Positions 32,216 through 41,590 of a stretch of DNA of 64,000 nucleotides are shown piece after piece; position 1 is the first letter of the stretch; each line of letters begins with the position of its first letter. The stretch is taken from contig NZ_JAGIBH010000004.1 in NCBI RefSeq assembly GCF_017744445.1, positions 124,001 to 188,000 of the forward strand, given 5' to 3'. The translations under genes and the position numbers were made by a program. The notes under the pieces are model-generated. The model did not search any database and had not been told where the DNA came from. It saw only the letters and a list, made by a program, of their open reading frames with translations. This DNA is from Caulobacter sp. (GTDB lineage Bacteria > Pseudomonadota > Alphaproteobacteria > Caulobacterales > Caulobacteraceae).

Positions 32216-33484
32216 CTAGAGAACGTCGTCCAATCCGCGCGCCGCCATGCGGATCGCGCCGGTCAGATCGATGTCCTTGAGCTGAGCTCCCGTGAAGTTG
32301 GCGCGCGAGACGTCGGCCCCGGCCATGCGGGCCTGGCGCAGGTCGGCGCGCGCGAAATCGGCATTGGTCAGGATGGCGCCCGTCAGGTCGCACGGCAGCA
32401 CGCGATCGGCGGCGATCAGCAGCGGCCCCAGCTGGGCGTCGCGCAGGTCCGAGCCGGTCAGCTTGGCGCCCTTCAACCGCGCGCCGCGCAGGTCGGCCCG
32501 GCGCAGGTTGCAGGCCCGCAGGTCCGCCCCTTCCAGCTGGGCGCCCTGCATCTGAACGCCTTCCATGTCCAAACCGTAGAACACCGCCGCCTTGGCCGAG
32601 AGGGCCGTCAGGTTGTAACCGCGGATCGAGCGCAGGTTCCGCAGGTCGGCCTTGTCGAACACCGAAGGCTTGCCCTCGCCGCCCCCGGTCTCGATCCACT
32701 TGGCGTGGTCGGCGATCATCTGCTCGTACGGCAGGTCCGAGACGCTGGTGCCCGACGGCTTGTCGGTCAAAGCGCCTTCCATGTTGGTGTCGTTGACGTT
32801 CCACGACATGGTCTTGGCGCCGACCAGGACCGTATTGCGCAGGTCGGCCCCGGCCAGGTTGGCGCCCGACAGGTCGGCGCCGGCCAGGTTCGCCCCGTTG
32901 AAATTGGCTTGCTTGAGGTTGGCGCGGACCAGCTTGGCGTCCTTCAGGATCGCGTCGCTGAAGTCGGCCTTGGTCGCCACGATGCCCGACAGGCGCGAGC
33001 GCTCCAGATTGGCGCCCGACAGGTTGGCGCCGCTGGCATAGGCCTCGCGCTGGGTCAGCTCGATGACCTTGTAGCCTTCCTTGCGATCGGCGGCGGCGAT
33101 CGTGCCCTCGCGCAGATCGGCCTCGAACATGTCGGCGCCGGTCAGGTTGGCGCCGCGCAGGCTGGAGCCGCGCAGGTCGGCGCGACGCAAGGACGCGTCG
33201 GTCAGGTCCGCGCCCTGCATGTCGGCGCCGTAGCAGTTGGCGTTGTCCAGCTTGGTCTTGCGCAGGTCGCAGCCGACCATGATCGCGCCGGTGAAGTCGG
33301 CGTCGCACAGATTGCGGCCCGTCATCGACAGGCCCGACAGGTCGCAGAAGGCGAAGACGGCGCGCGCCCCGCCCATCCGGGCCGACCACAGGCGATCGTG
33401 CTTGGCGCAGATGACGTCAACGTCATACTGCGTCAGGCGCTTGTATTCCTGGGTGTTGGGCGCTGGCGCGCTCATGTCTGGCAT
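32216..33484 (-). CDS. Pentapeptide-repeat protein B
   Basis: 422 aa with the same layout as protein A: short N-terminus, RLTQYDVDVICAKHDRLW cap, GGARAVFAFCDLSGL entry motif, beta-helix repeats, helical break with MIADHAKWIETGGGEGKP, second run of repeats. Starts are at 33484 or the ATG three codons later. The 99-base gap to protein A leaves room for either one message or two. gpmA lies upstream on the same strand. Cysteines appear in several turns (CDLSGL, CDADF, CDLRK, CYGAD), more than in protein A. Function unknown. Confidence 0.85.
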   Translation of the reverse strand: MPDMSAPAPNTQEYKRLTQYDVDVICAKHDRLWSARMGGARAVFAFCDLSGLSMTGRNLCDADFTGAIMVGCDLRKTKLDNANCYGADMQGADLTDASLRRADLRGSSLRGANLTGADMFEADLREGTIAAADRKEGYKVIELTQREAYASGANLSGANLERSRLSGIVATKADFSDAILKDAKLVRANLKQANFNGANLAGADLSGANLAGADLRNTVLVGAKTMSWNVNDTNMEGALTDKPSGTSVSDLPYEQMIADHAKWIETGGGEGKPSVFDKADLRNLRSIRGYNLTALSAKAAVFYGLDMEGVQMQGAQLEGADLRACNLRRADLRGARLKGAKLTGSDLRDAQLGPLLIAADRVLPCDLTGAILTNADFARADLRQARMAGADVSRANFTGAQLKDIDLTGAIRMAARGLDDVL

Positions 33485-33557
33485 GGAATCCCGTCGTGAG
33501 GGATCACCATGCGCAGACCAAAATTAACGCCGTGTTTCCAACAGCTTCCGGTGAAGC

Positions 33558-34271
33558 TTAGGCGACCGAAGGCAGCGCTTCGGCGCGGCTTTCGTCCAGG
33601 TAGCGGGCGCCCGTCGGCTTCAACCCGGCGTCCAGTTCGATGACCAGCGGATTGCCCGTCGGGATCTCGACGCCGACGATCTTGTCGTCCGGCACGTTGA
33701 ACAGGTGCTTGACGATGGCGCGCAGCGAATTGCCGTGCGCGGCGATCAGCAGGGTCTCGCCGGCCTCCAGGTGCGGCGCGATATCGCTCTCCCAGTACGG
33801 CAGCACGCGGACCAGGGTGGTGGCCAGGCTCTCGGTCGACGGCAGGGTCGCGCCCTTGTAGCGGCGATCCTTGCTGAAGTCGTACTCGCCGCCCGGGGCC
33901 AGTTCCGGCGGCGGCACGTCGTACGAACGGCGCCAGATGGTGACCTGGGCCTCGCCGTGCTTCTCGGCGGTCTCGGCCTTGTTCAGGCCGGTCAGGCCGC
34001 CGTAGTGGCGCTCGTTCAGGCGCCAGTCCTTGGTCACCGGCACGAAGCTCTGCTTGGCGGCGTCCAGGGCCAGGTTGCCCGTGCGGATGGCGCGGGTCTG
34101 GACCGAGGTGAACAGGTGGTCGATGTTGATGCCGGCGGCGGCGATCAGCTCGCCGCCCTTCTTGGCCTGGGCCTCGCCCTCGGCGGTCAGGTCGACATCG
34201 ACCCAGCCCGTGAAGCGGTTTTCCAGGTTCCACTGGCTCTGGCCATGGCGGAGCAGGACAAGCGTCGGCAT
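33558..34271 (-). CDS. gpmA: 2,3-bisphosphoglycerate-dependent phosphoglycerate mutase
   Basis: 237 aa. Phospho-His9 in [31 protein letters not shown], Glu in [16 protein letters not shown] and the second His in [11 protein letters not shown] are all present. It interconverts 3- and 2-phosphoglycerate in glycolysis and gluconeogenesis. A weak hairpin (AGCTTC-N4-GAAGCT, 33543-33558) overlaps its stop codon without a clear T run. Confidence 0.95.
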   Translation of the reverse strand: MPTLVLLRHGQSQWNLENRFTGWVDVDLTAEGEAQAKKGGELIAAAGINIDHLFTSVQTRAIRTGNLALDAAKQSFVPVTKDWRLNERHYGGLTGLNKAETAEKHGEAQVTIWRRSYDVPPPELAPGGEYDFSKDRRYKGATLPSTESLATTLVRVLPYWESDIAPHLEAGETLLIAAHGNSLRAIVKHLFNVPDDKIVGVEIPTGNPLVIELDAGLKPTGARYLDESRAEALPSVA

Positions 34272-34402
34272 CGGGCTTCCTTATAGACTGGGGAGGTATG
34301 GGCGCGGGCTAAGGCCAGGCGGGCGCAGCGTCAAGCGCCGATGCCGCGCCCTCTCCCGTCATCGCCTCTCCCTCGCCCTAAAGGCCGTGCTATAGGCGGA
34401 CC

Positions 34403-34648
34403 ATGCCGGATCGTTTCTTCATGCCGCTGATGGGGCTTATCGCCCTGGCCCTGATCACCTTTTCGCTCGTCTGGCCGCAGGGCGAAGGCGACCGCTCGTG
34501 GGGGCCGTTCGGCCACACGCCGGTGCAGCAGACGCCCGAGATGAAGGCCAAGCTGCAACGCGAGAAGGACGCCGCCGCCCGTCGCGACGAAGCCGCCAAG
34601 AAGGCCGTCGAGGCCGCCAGCCAGATGCCCGACCAGGTCCCCCAATGA
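34403..34648 (+). CDS. Small membrane-anchored protein coupled to kdsD
   Basis: 81 aa. One transmembrane helix (MPLMGLIALALITFSLVW, residues about 7-24) followed by a hydrophilic region with an Ala/Lys/Glu-rich helix (MKAKLQREKDAAARRDEAAK) that could coil. No family recognised. Its stop TGA overlaps the ATG of kdsD (ATGA at 34645-34648), so the two are translationally coupled and may act together at the membrane. Confidence 0.75.
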   Translation: MPDRFFMPLMGLIALALITFSLVWPQGEGDRSWGPFGHTPVQQTPEMKAKLQREKDAAARRDEAAKKAVEAASQMPDQVPQ

Positions 34649-35601
34649 GCGACTTCAATGCCGTCGCCATCGGCCGCCGCGTGCTGAGCACCGAGGCCGA
34701 CGCCCTGCGCACCCTGGCCGACTCGCTGGGCGAGGCCTTCACCCGCGCCGTCGAGACGATGTTCAACGCCAAGGGCCGCATTGTCTGCACCGGCATGGGC
34801 AAGTCCGGCCACGTGGCCCGCAAGATCGCCGCCACCCTGGCCTCGACCGGCGCCCAGGCGATGTTCGTTCATCCGGCCGAGGCTTCGCACGGCGACCTCG
34901 GCATGATCGGCCCCGATGACGTAGTGCTGGCTCTGTCGAAGTCGGGCGAGGCGCGCGAGCTGTCGGACGTCATCGCCTACGCCAACCGCTTCTCGATCCC
35001 GCTGATCGCCATGACCGCGTTCGAAGACAGCCAGCTGGGGCGCGGCGGCAATATCGTGCTGCTGCTGCCCGATGCGCCAGAGGCCACGGCCGAGGTCAAC
35101 GCCCCGACCACCTCCACCACCCTGCAGATCGCCCTGGGCGACGCGCTGGCGGTGGCTCTGCTGGAGCGGCGCGGCTTCACGGCCAGCGACTTCCGCGTCT
35201 TCCACCCCGGCGGCAAGCTGGGGGCCATGCTGCGTACGGTCGGCGACCTGATGCATGGGGACGACGAGCTGCCGCTGATCGGCCTGGACGCGCCGATGCC
35301 CGACGCCCTGCTGGTGATGAGCGAAAAACGCTTCGGCGCGGTCGGCGTCGTCGATGGCGCGGGCGCCCTGGCCGGCATGATCACCGACGGCGACCTGCGC
35401 CGACACATGGACGGCCTGCTGACCCATTCGGCCGGCGAGGTCATGACCAAGGCTCCGCTGACCATCACGCCCGGCGCCCTCGCGGCCGAGGCGTTGAAGA
35501 TCATGAACGACCGCCGCATCACAGTGCTGTTCGTGGTCGAAGCTGATCGCCCCGTGGGCATCCTGCATGTTCACGACCTGCTTCGCGCCGGCGTGATCTA
35601 A
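34645..35601 (+). CDS. kdsD: Arabinose-5-phosphate isomerase (KpsF/GutQ family)
   Basis: 318 aa. SIS domain about 30-170 with TGMGKSGHVARKIAATL, VHPAEASHGDLGM and LSKSGEARELSD; then ASDFRVFHPGGKLG, and two CBS domains (about 200-318; VMSEKRFGAVGVVD, IMNDRRITVLFVVE). It converts ribulose 5-phosphate to arabinose 5-phosphate for Kdo, the inner-core sugar of LPS. Other KpsF/GutQ roles are possible but a Kdo role is the default for a single chromosomal copy. Confidence 0.92.
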   Translation: MSDFNAVAIGRRVLSTEADALRTLADSLGEAFTRAVETMFNAKGRIVCTGMGKSGHVARKIAATLASTGAQAMFVHPAEASHGDLGMIGPDDVVLALSKSGEARELSDVIAYANRFSIPLIAMTAFEDSQLGRGGNIVLLLPDAPEATAEVNAPTTSTTLQIALGDALAVALLERRGFTASDFRVFHPGGKLGAMLRTVGDLMHGDDELPLIGLDAPMPDALLVMSEKRFGAVGVVDGAGALAGMITDGDLRRHMDGLLTHSAGEVMTKAPLTITPGALAAEALKIMNDRRITVLFVVEADRPVGILHVHDLLRAGVI

Positions 35602-35699
35602 GTCACATCTGATTTTATCGAACTTTGTCATGCGAACGCGCTAGTCGCGCGGGCTTCGCACGGCTAAAGCCACACCATCTCAACTGAAGCGAGCTTTCG

Positions 35700-37196
35700 A
35701 TGTTCTCCGCGCCCCGCGCCGATCTCGTTGCGAATACCGCCGCGTATGAAAACGAACCGCTGGTCAAGGCGACCGGCTTCCGCGAGTACGACGCGCGCTG
35801 GCTATTCGGGCCCGAGATCAACCTGCTGGGCGTGCAGGCGCTGGGCCTGGGCCTGGGCACCTACATCCACGAGCTGGGCCAGTCGAAGATCGTGGTCGGC
35901 CACGACTTCCGCTCGTATTCGACCTCGATCAAGAACGCCCTGATCCTGGGCTTGATCAGCGCCGGCTGCGAGGTCCACGACATCGGCCTGGCCCTGTCGC
36001 CCACCGCCTACTTCGCCCAGTTCGACCTCGATATCCCGTGCGTGGCCATGGTCACCGCCAGCCACAACGAGAACGGCTGGACCGGCGTGAAGATGGGCGC
36101 CCAGAAGCCCCTGACCTTCGGTCCCGACGAGATGAGCCGCCTGAAGGCGATCGTCCTCGGCGCTGAGTTCGTCGAGCGCGACGGCGGCAAGCTGATCCGC
36201 GTGCAGGGCGAGGCCCAGCGCTATATCGACGACGTCGCCAAGCGCGCCAGCGTCACCCGTCCCTTGAAGGTCATCGCCGCCTGCGGCAACGGCACGGCCG
36301 GCGCCTTCGTGGTCGAGGCCCTGCAGAAGATGGGCGTGAGCGAAGTCGTCCCGATGGACACCGATCTCGACTTCACCTTCCCCAAGTACAATCCCAATCC
36401 CGAAGACGCCGAGATGCTGCATGCGATGGCCCATGCCGTCCATGAGACCAAGGCCGACCTGGCCTTCGGCTTCGACGGCGACGGCGACCGCTGCGGCGTG
36501 GTCGACGACGAGGGCGAGGAGATCTTCGCCGACAAGATCGGCCTGATGCTGGCCCGCGACCTGGCCCCGCTGAACCCCGGCGCGACCTTCGTCGTGGATG
36601 TGAAGTCGACGGGCCTCTACGCCACCGACCCGATCCTCCAGCAGCACGGCTGCAAGGTCATCTACTGGAAGACCGGCCACAGCTACATCAAGCGCAAGAG
36701 CGCCGAGCTCAATGCTCTGGCCGGCTTCGAAAAGAGCGGCCACTTCTTCATGAACGGCGACCTGGGCTACGGCTATGACTGCGGCCTGACCGCCGCGGCC
36801 GCCATCCTGGCCATGCTGGATCGCAATCCGGGCGTGAAGCTGTCGGACATGCGCAAAGCCCTGCCGGTGGCCTTCACCTCGCTGACCATGAGCCCCAAGT
36901 GCGGCGACGAGGTGAAGTACGGCGTCGTCGACGACGTGGTGAAGGAATACCAGGACCTGTTCGCCGCCGGCGGCTCGATCCTGGGCCGCAAGATCACCGA
37001 GGTGATCACCGTCAACGGCGTGCGCGTGCACCTGGAAGACGGCTCGTGGGTCCTGGTCCGCGCCTCCTCGAACAAACCCGAGGTGGTGGTGGTGGTCGAG
37101 AGCACCCAGTCGGAAGACGACATGCGCGCCCTCTTCCGCCAGGAAGTGAAGCCGCGCCTGGGCGACCGCGTCGGCAAATATAACCAAGAGATCTAG
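35700..37196 (+). CDS. Phosphomannomutase/phosphoglucomutase
   Basis: 498 aa, alpha-D-phosphohexomutase family. Phospho-Ser121 in VTASHNENGWTG, metal-binding Asp259/Asp261/Asp263 in GFDGDGDRCG, sugar-binding GFEKSGHFF and the C-terminal phosphate loop VRASSNKPE are all visible. It interconverts 1- and 6-phosphates of mannose or glucose for LPS, capsule and exopolysaccharide precursors. The kdsD gene lies 98 bases upstream, giving an envelope-sugar neighbourhood. Its stop overlaps the convergent GyrI-like gene by 4 bases. Confidence 0.93.
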   Translation: MFSAPRADLVANTAAYENEPLVKATGFREYDARWLFGPEINLLGVQALGLGLGTYIHELGQSKIVVGHDFRSYSTSIKNALILGLISAGCEVHDIGLALSPTAYFAQFDLDIPCVAMVTASHNENGWTGVKMGAQKPLTFGPDEMSRLKAIVLGAEFVERDGGKLIRVQGEAQRYIDDVAKRASVTRPLKVIAACGNGTAGAFVVEALQKMGVSEVVPMDTDLDFTFPKYNPNPEDAEMLHAMAHAVHETKADLAFGFDGDGDRCGVVDDEGEEIFADKIGLMLARDLAPLNPGATFVVDVKSTGLYATDPILQQHGCKVIYWKTGHSYIKRKSAELNALAGFEKSGHFFMNGDLGYGYDCGLTAAAAILAMLDRNPGVKLSDMRKALPVAFTSLTMSPKCGDEVKYGVVDDVVKEYQDLFAAGGSILGRKITEVITVNGVRVHLEDGSWVLVRASSNKPEVVVVVESTQSEDDMRALFRQEVKPRLGDRVGKYNQEI

Positions 37197-37813
37197 GCGA
37201 CAGCCCGAACCGGCTGGCGGAGCAGCGTCCTCAGCTTCTCCGCCGGCGTCCGGCGCGGGTCATTGAGATAGATCTCGTGGTGCAGCCCGGCCGGCGTCAG
37301 GCCGTTGGCGGGCAGGAACCGCTTGTGCAGGGCCTCCAGCGCGGGACCCTCTTCGTCATAGGCTCCAACGTGCAGGGCCTGGACCGACCGGCCCTCCTCC
37401 AGGCGCTCGAAGCTGACGGCCTCCAGCGCCTTGCCCTTGGCCCGCGCCTTCTCGATCGCCCGCATGGCGACCGGCGCATCGATGAAGTCCGGCGTCGCGA
37501 TCATCATCCGCCACCGCCAGCGGTCCTTCCGCCGAGTGACGAAGTCGTCCATGTCGTCGGCCCACCACAGCCCTTCCAGCGGCGGCACGACATAGTCGCG
37601 TCCCATCGCGGCCTTGGTCAGGAATTTCAGGGTGTACGACGCCGCGTACAGCGTCTCGATCGCGGCCTCATAGGCCGGCGAGGTGTTGGGATCGCCTTCG
37701 CCCTCGACCGCCAGATAGCTCATCGGCGGCACGTCGACGATCACGAACCGCCCGCGCGGGGCGTTGTACAGCGCCGGCAGCACCGCCTTCAGGTCGATCT
37801 TTTCCAAACGCAC
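37193..37813 (-). CDS. GyrI-like small-molecule-binding protein
   Basis: 206 aa, GTG start at 37813 after GAGGGA. The fold reads as the GyrI-like / SOUL-type ligand domain: FVIVDVPPMSYLAVEGEGDP near the N-terminus, LEGLWWADD in the middle, VQALHVGAYDEEGPALEALHKR and AGLHHEIYLNDPRRTPAEKLRTLLR at the end. Stand-alone members hydrolyse or bind toxic small molecules. It is divergent from the MmyB-type regulator, so the regulator may control it. Confidence 0.85.
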   Translation of the reverse strand: MRLEKIDLKAVLPALYNAPRGRFVIVDVPPMSYLAVEGEGDPNTSPAYEAAIETLYAASYTLKFLTKAAMGRDYVVPPLEGLWWADDMDDFVTRRKDRWRWRMMIATPDFIDAPVAMRAIEKARAKGKALEAVSFERLEEGRSVQALHVGAYDEEGPALEALHKRFLPANGLTPAGLHHEIYLNDPRRTPAEKLRTLLRQPVRAVA

Positions 37814-37917
37814 GCTCCCTCAGCGCGATGAGATTGGACGGCCTCGAGCCCGAACCTGTCAGCAGTGTCCGGTCCAACCTTTTGCGACGACTAGCGCTCT
37901 GGGCGCGACCAGATCAG

Positions 37918-37955
37918 CATGACCTCGCAGGTCATGGTTCCGTCGGAGCCCGACG
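37918..37955. promoter_or_regulatory. Two adjacent palindromes between GyrI-like and MmyB-like genes
   Basis: CATGACCT-CGC-AGGTCATG (37918-37936) and CGTCGG-AGC-CCGACG (37941-37955), both perfect with 3-base centres, 15-52 bases upstream of the regulator's start codon. Likely operator(s). Confidence 0.55.
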
Positions 37956-37969
37956 GTTAGGGAGCGCGC

Positions 37970-38797
37970 ATGACGTCCAGCCAGGTTAGGAAGTCCCATC
38001 CGCCCGTCGGGGTCTTGCTGCGCGAGTGGCGGGCGGCGCGGCGGCTCAGCCAGCTGGACCTGTCACTGGACACCGGCGTCTCGACCCGCCACCTGTCGTG
38101 CGTCGAGACCGGCAAGGCCCAGCCCAGCCGCGAGACCCTGGCCCGCCTGGCCGACGCCCTGGACATGCCGCTGCGCGAGCGCAACGCCCTGCTGCTGGCC
38201 GCCGGCTATGCGCCGCAATACTCGGAAAATACCCTGGTCACCCCGGCCCTGGAGCGGATGCGCGAGGCGATCGAGCTGATCATCGCCCACCAGGAGCCCT
38301 ACCCGGCCTTCGTCATCAACCGTCACTTCGACGTGCTGATGGCCAACACCGCCGCTCAGCGGGTCAACGCCCTGCTGATGCGCGGCCAGCAGAGCCCGCA
38401 CAGCAACCTGCTGCGCCAGGTGTTCGACCCCGACGATTTTCGCAAGGTGATCGTCAACTGGCCCGAGGTCGCCCAGAAGTTCCTGCGCCACCTGCACGCC
38501 GACATCGCCGCCGTCCCCTCCGACACCACCGCCCAGGCTTTGCTGGACGAGGTGCTGGCCTATCCCGATGTGCCGGCCCGCTGGCGCTTCCGAGACGTAG
38601 AGGAAGAGCCGGCCCCGGTCTTGAACCTGATCTTCCAGAGTGATCTCGGTGAGCTGCGGTTCTTCGAGACCATCACCACCTTCGCCGCGCCGCGCGACAT
38701 CACCCTGGACGAGCTGCGGATCGAGTGCGCCTTCCCGGCCGACGCCCACACCGCCGAGGTATGCGCGTGGCTGGCGCGGGAGGCTCCGGCGGGCTAG
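37970..38797 (+). CDS. HTH regulator with MmyB-like ligand domain
   Basis: 275 aa. N-terminal XRE HTH (residues about 12-70: LLREWRAARRLSQLDLSLD, TGVSTRHLSCVETGKAQPS) and a C-terminal PAS-like MmyB/MLTR domain (about 100-270: YPAFVINRHFDVLMANTAA, LLRQVFDP, LGELRFFETITTFAAPRDITLDELRIE). Members bind fatty-acid-like ligands. Two palindromes lie just upstream. Probable repressor or activator of the divergent GyrI-like gene. Confidence 0.9.
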   Translation: MTSSQVRKSHPPVGVLLREWRAARRLSQLDLSLDTGVSTRHLSCVETGKAQPSRETLARLADALDMPLRERNALLLAAGYAPQYSENTLVTPALERMREAIELIIAHQEPYPAFVINRHFDVLMANTAAQRVNALLMRGQQSPHSNLLRQVFDPDDFRKVIVNWPEVAQKFLRHLHADIAAVPSDTTAQALLDEVLAYPDVPARWRFRDVEEEPAPVLNLIFQSDLGELRFFETITTFAAPRDITLDELRIECAFPADAHTAEVCAWLAREAPAG

Positions 38798-38806
38798 ACC
38801 GCCGCC

Positions 38807-39244
38807 ATGATCAAGCTCCGCCCTTCCCGGCCCGAAGACGGCCCGCGCGTCGTCGAGATCTGGGCCGCCGCCGTCGATGCGACCCACGACTTTCTCTCGC
38901 CCGAGGACCGCGCCGCGATCGGCGCCGAGGTCGAAGGTTTCCTGCCCTACGCGCCCATGACCCTGGCCGTCGACGACCGGGACCGGCCGCTGGGCTTCAT
39001 GCTGATCGACGAGGGCCACATGGAGGCGCTTTTCATCGATCCCGCCCATCGCGGGGCGGGCATCGGCGCGATCATGATCGACTACGCTCTGGCCGTTCAT
39101 CCCGCCCTGACCACCGACGTCAACGAACAGAACACCCAGGCCGTCGGCTTCTACGAGCACATGGGTTTCGAGCGCACCGGCCGCTCCGAATTGGACAGCC
39201 AGGGCCGGCCCTACCCGCTGATCCATCTGCGCTTTGGCGCCTGA
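38807..39244 (+). CDS. GNAT acetyltransferase (YjaB-like)
   Basis: 145 aa. GNAT motif A is HRGAGIGAIMIDYAL; a preceding strand MEALFIDPA and a late NTQAVGFYEHMGFERTGR complete the acetyl-CoA fold. The ordering resembles E. coli YjaB. Substrate unknown. It starts 9 bases after the MmyB-like gene. Confidence 0.9.
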   Translation: MIKLRPSRPEDGPRVVEIWAAAVDATHDFLSPEDRAAIGAEVEGFLPYAPMTLAVDDRDRPLGFMLIDEGHMEALFIDPAHRGAGIGAIMIDYALAVHPALTTDVNEQNTQAVGFYEHMGFERTGRSELDSQGRPYPLIHLRFGA

Positions 39245-39287
39245 GCCGATTTCGGCTTAGCTGGGCGCCTCAACCGTAGAGTCGTTC

Positions 39288-40577
39288 ATGCGCCGCCTGA
39301 TCACCGCCCTCGCCCTGACCCTCGCGCCCGGCCTCGCCCAGGCCGCGCAGCCGATCCTGCTGAAGCCCGCCCGCGTCTGGACCGCCGAGAACGCCGGCCC
39401 GCCGCGCGAGGGCTGGGCGGTGCTGGTCAAGGACGGCAAAATCGCCGCCGTGGGTCCGGCCGCCCAGATCGATGCCCAAGTGGATGCTAGGGGCGCCGAA
39501 ATCGTCGACCTGCCCGGCGCGACGGTGATCCCGGGCCTGATGGACCTGCACAGCCACCTCTTCCTGCATCCCTACAACGAGACCCTGTGGGACGATCAGG
39601 TGCTGAAGGAGACGCCGACCTACCGCACGCTGCGGGCGGCGGTGCAGGCCAAGGCGACGCTGGAGGCCGGCTTCACCACCCTGCGCGACCTGGGCACCGA
39701 AGGCGTCGGCTCGGCCGACGTGCCGCTGCGCAAGGCGATCAATGACGGGCTGATCCCCGGTCCGCGCCTGTTCGTAGCGACCAACGCCATCGTGGCCACC
39801 GGCTCGTACGGCCCGGCCCGCAAGAACTACAACCCCGAGGCCGAGTTGCCCCAGGGCGCCCAGGAAGCCAGCGGCGTCGCCGAGGTGGTCAAGGCCGTGC
39901 GCGAACAGGCCGGCGCGGGGGCGGACTGGATCAAGGTCTATGCCGACTATCGCATCGGCCCAGATGGCTCGACCCAGCCGACCTTCTCGATCGAGGAGCT
40001 GAAGGCCCTGGTCGAGGCGGCCCATTCCAGCGGCCGGCCGGTCGCCGCCCACGCCTCCAGCGACGAGGGCATGCGCCGGGCGGTGCTGGCCGGCGTCGAC
40101 ACCATCGAGCATGGCTATGGCGGCAGCGACGCCACCTTCAAGCTGATGGCCGAGAAGGGCGTGGTGTTCTTCCCCACCCTGACTGCGGTCGAGAGCACCT
40201 CGACCTATTTCGGCGGCTATGTCGCCGGCAAGACCCCGCCGACGGCGGCGATGAACAACGCCGACCGCGCCTTCAAGCTGGCCGTGAAGAACGGCGTCAC
40301 CATCGGCATGGGCAGCGACGTCGGCGTGTTCAAGCACGGCGACAACGCCCGCGAGCTGATCTGGCTGGTCAAGGAGGGCATGACGCCAGTGCAGGCGCTG
40401 CTGGCCGCCACCGCCGTCGACGCCAAGGTGCTGGGCCGCGCCAATGACCTGGGCCAGCTGAAGCCCGGCTACCTGGCCGACATCGTCGCCGTTCAGGGCG
40501 ACCCGACCCAGGCGATCGAGGCGACGCGCGACGTCGTCTTCGTCATGAAGGGCGGCCAGGTGGTGAAGCGACCGTGA
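39288..40577 (+). CDS. Exported metal-dependent amidohydrolase
   Basis: 429 aa with signal peptide (residues 1-19, ending AQA-AQ). Zinc ligands: His88 and His90 in [10 protein letters not shown], Lys in DWIKVYADY (carbamylated Lys in the family), His in VAAHASSD and TIEHGYGG, Asp in [11 protein letters not shown]. It belongs to the imidazolonepropionase-like amidohydrolases; Caulobacter relatives of this type have been shown to cleave Xaa-Arg/Lys dipeptides, so a periplasmic dipeptidase is the best guess. The next gene starts inside its stop codon. Confidence 0.9.
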   Translation: MRRLITALALTLAPGLAQAAQPILLKPARVWTAENAGPPREGWAVLVKDGKIAAVGPAAQIDAQVDARGAEIVDLPGATVIPGLMDLHSHLFLHPYNETLWDDQVLKETPTYRTLRAAVQAKATLEAGFTTLRDLGTEGVGSADVPLRKAINDGLIPGPRLFVATNAIVATGSYGPARKNYNPEAELPQGAQEASGVAEVVKAVREQAGAGADWIKVYADYRIGPDGSTQPTFSIEELKALVEAAHSSGRPVAAHASSDEGMRRAVLAGVDTIEHGYGGSDATFKLMAEKGVVFFPTLTAVESTSTYFGGYVAGKTPPTAAMNNADRAFKLAVKNGVTIGMGSDVGVFKHGDNARELIWLVKEGMTPVQALLAATAVDAKVLGRANDLGQLKPGYLADIVAVQGDPTQAIEATRDVVFVMKGGQVVKRP

Positions 40578-41209
40578 TGCGCGCGCCGTTCGCTCTCCTG
40601 CTGCTCGCCCTCGCCGGTCCGGCCATCGCCCAAACGGACCAGGGCACGATGCAGCAGCACGACACCTTCCGCGACGCCGCCACCGCGCCGCTCGAGGACC
40701 TGAACCTCAAGCAGAAGAGCATCCCGGCGGTGCTGCAACGCGCCGTCGCCGATCCCTATGACATGACCGGCCTCTCCCGCTGCGAACCCATCGCCGCCGA
40801 GATCGGCCGGCTGGACGCGGCCCTGGGTCCCGACCTCGACGAGGCCCCGCCGCCGGACAACCGCTCCAAGGGCAAGAAGGTCGCCGACGCGGCCTATGGC
40901 GTCGGCGTCTCGGGCGTGCGGGACACGACGCGGGATGTGCTGCCGTTCCGTAGCTGGATCCGCAAGCTGACCGGCGCGGCCAAGCACGACAAGGCGATCG
41001 CGAAAGCTATCCAGTCCGGCGGCGTGCGGCGCGGCTATCTCAAGGGCGTCGGCATGCGGATGAACTGCGCCCCGCCGGCCGCGCCCAGCTGGTTCGTGCC
41101 CGTCGAGGTCAAGAAGCCCGCCGCGTCGACCAAGGCGCCCAGCCTGTTCGAGAACTTCCTGGCCTGGTGCAACGAGACCCTGGCCTGGCTGAAGGGCCTG
41201 ATCGGCTAG
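40577..41209 (+). CDS. Exported hypothetical protein coupled to amidohydrolase
   Basis: 210 aa, starting at an ATG that shares its A with the amidohydrolase stop (TGATG). A signal peptide ([20 protein letters not shown]) directs it to the periplasm. The mature part is charged, with two Cys (LSRCEPIA and MRMNCAPP) that could form a disulfide, and a Trp-rich C-terminal helix (ENFLAWCNETLAWLKGLIG). No domain recognised. Its stop abuts the convergent response-regulator stop. Confidence 0.75.
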   Translation: MRAPFALLLLALAGPAIAQTDQGTMQQHDTFRDAATAPLEDLNLKQKSIPAVLQRAVADPYDMTGLSRCEPIAAEIGRLDAALGPDLDEAPPPDNRSKGKKVADAAYGVGVSGVRDTTRDVLPFRSWIRKLTGAAKHDKAIAKAIQSGGVRRGYLKGVGMRMNCAPPAAPSWFVPVEVKKPAASTKAPSLFENFLAWCNETLAWLKGLIG

Positions 41210-41590
41210 CTACTTCAGCATCGCCCGCACTTCGCCAACCAACTTGGGGCCGTCGAACGGCTTCATGACATAGCCCTTGGCGCCGAGTTGCATGGCCTGG
41301 ACGATGCGGTCGAAGCGCCCGTCGCCGGTCAGCATCAGCACGGGGATGGCGGCGGCGTCGGATTCCTTCAGGGTCTTCAGGGCGTCCAGGCCGCTCAGGC
41401 CCGGGATGCGCACGTCCAGCAGGATGGCGTCCGGCTTGCGGCCGGCGATGGCCGCGATCAGCCGCGCGGCGTCCGAAAAGCCCACCACTTCCAGCCCGTC
41501 ACGGGCCAGAAAAGCCTCGATCAGCTCCAGCGTCGGCTCGTCGTCGTCGGCGACGTAGATCAGCGGCACGCTCTTGGACATCGATTGCAT
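41210..41590 (-). CDS. CheY-like response regulator
   Basis: 126 aa, receiver domain only. Acidic pocket DDDEP near residue 15-19, phospho-acceptor Asp59 in AILLDVRIPG, Thr in VLMLTGD, Lys in GYVMKPFDG. A second ATG three codons in may be the true start. GACTC lies at 41592-41596, touching the start codon region. No kinase nearby. Confidence 0.92.
   Translation of the reverse strand: MQSMSKSVPLIYVADDDEPTLELIEAFLARDGLEVVGFSDAARLIAAIAGRKPDAILLDVRIPGLSGLDALKTLKESDAAAIPVLMLTGDGRFDRIVQAMQLGAKGYVMKPFDGPKLVGEVRAMLK

Noticed and set aside
30854..33484. Dense short DNA repeats (CAGGTCGGC-like) that could suggest a tandem array or CRISPR
   Set aside because: They are the codons of A(D/N)LxX pentapeptide repeats in two coding sequences; spacing is 15 bp in frame and there are no unique spacers.
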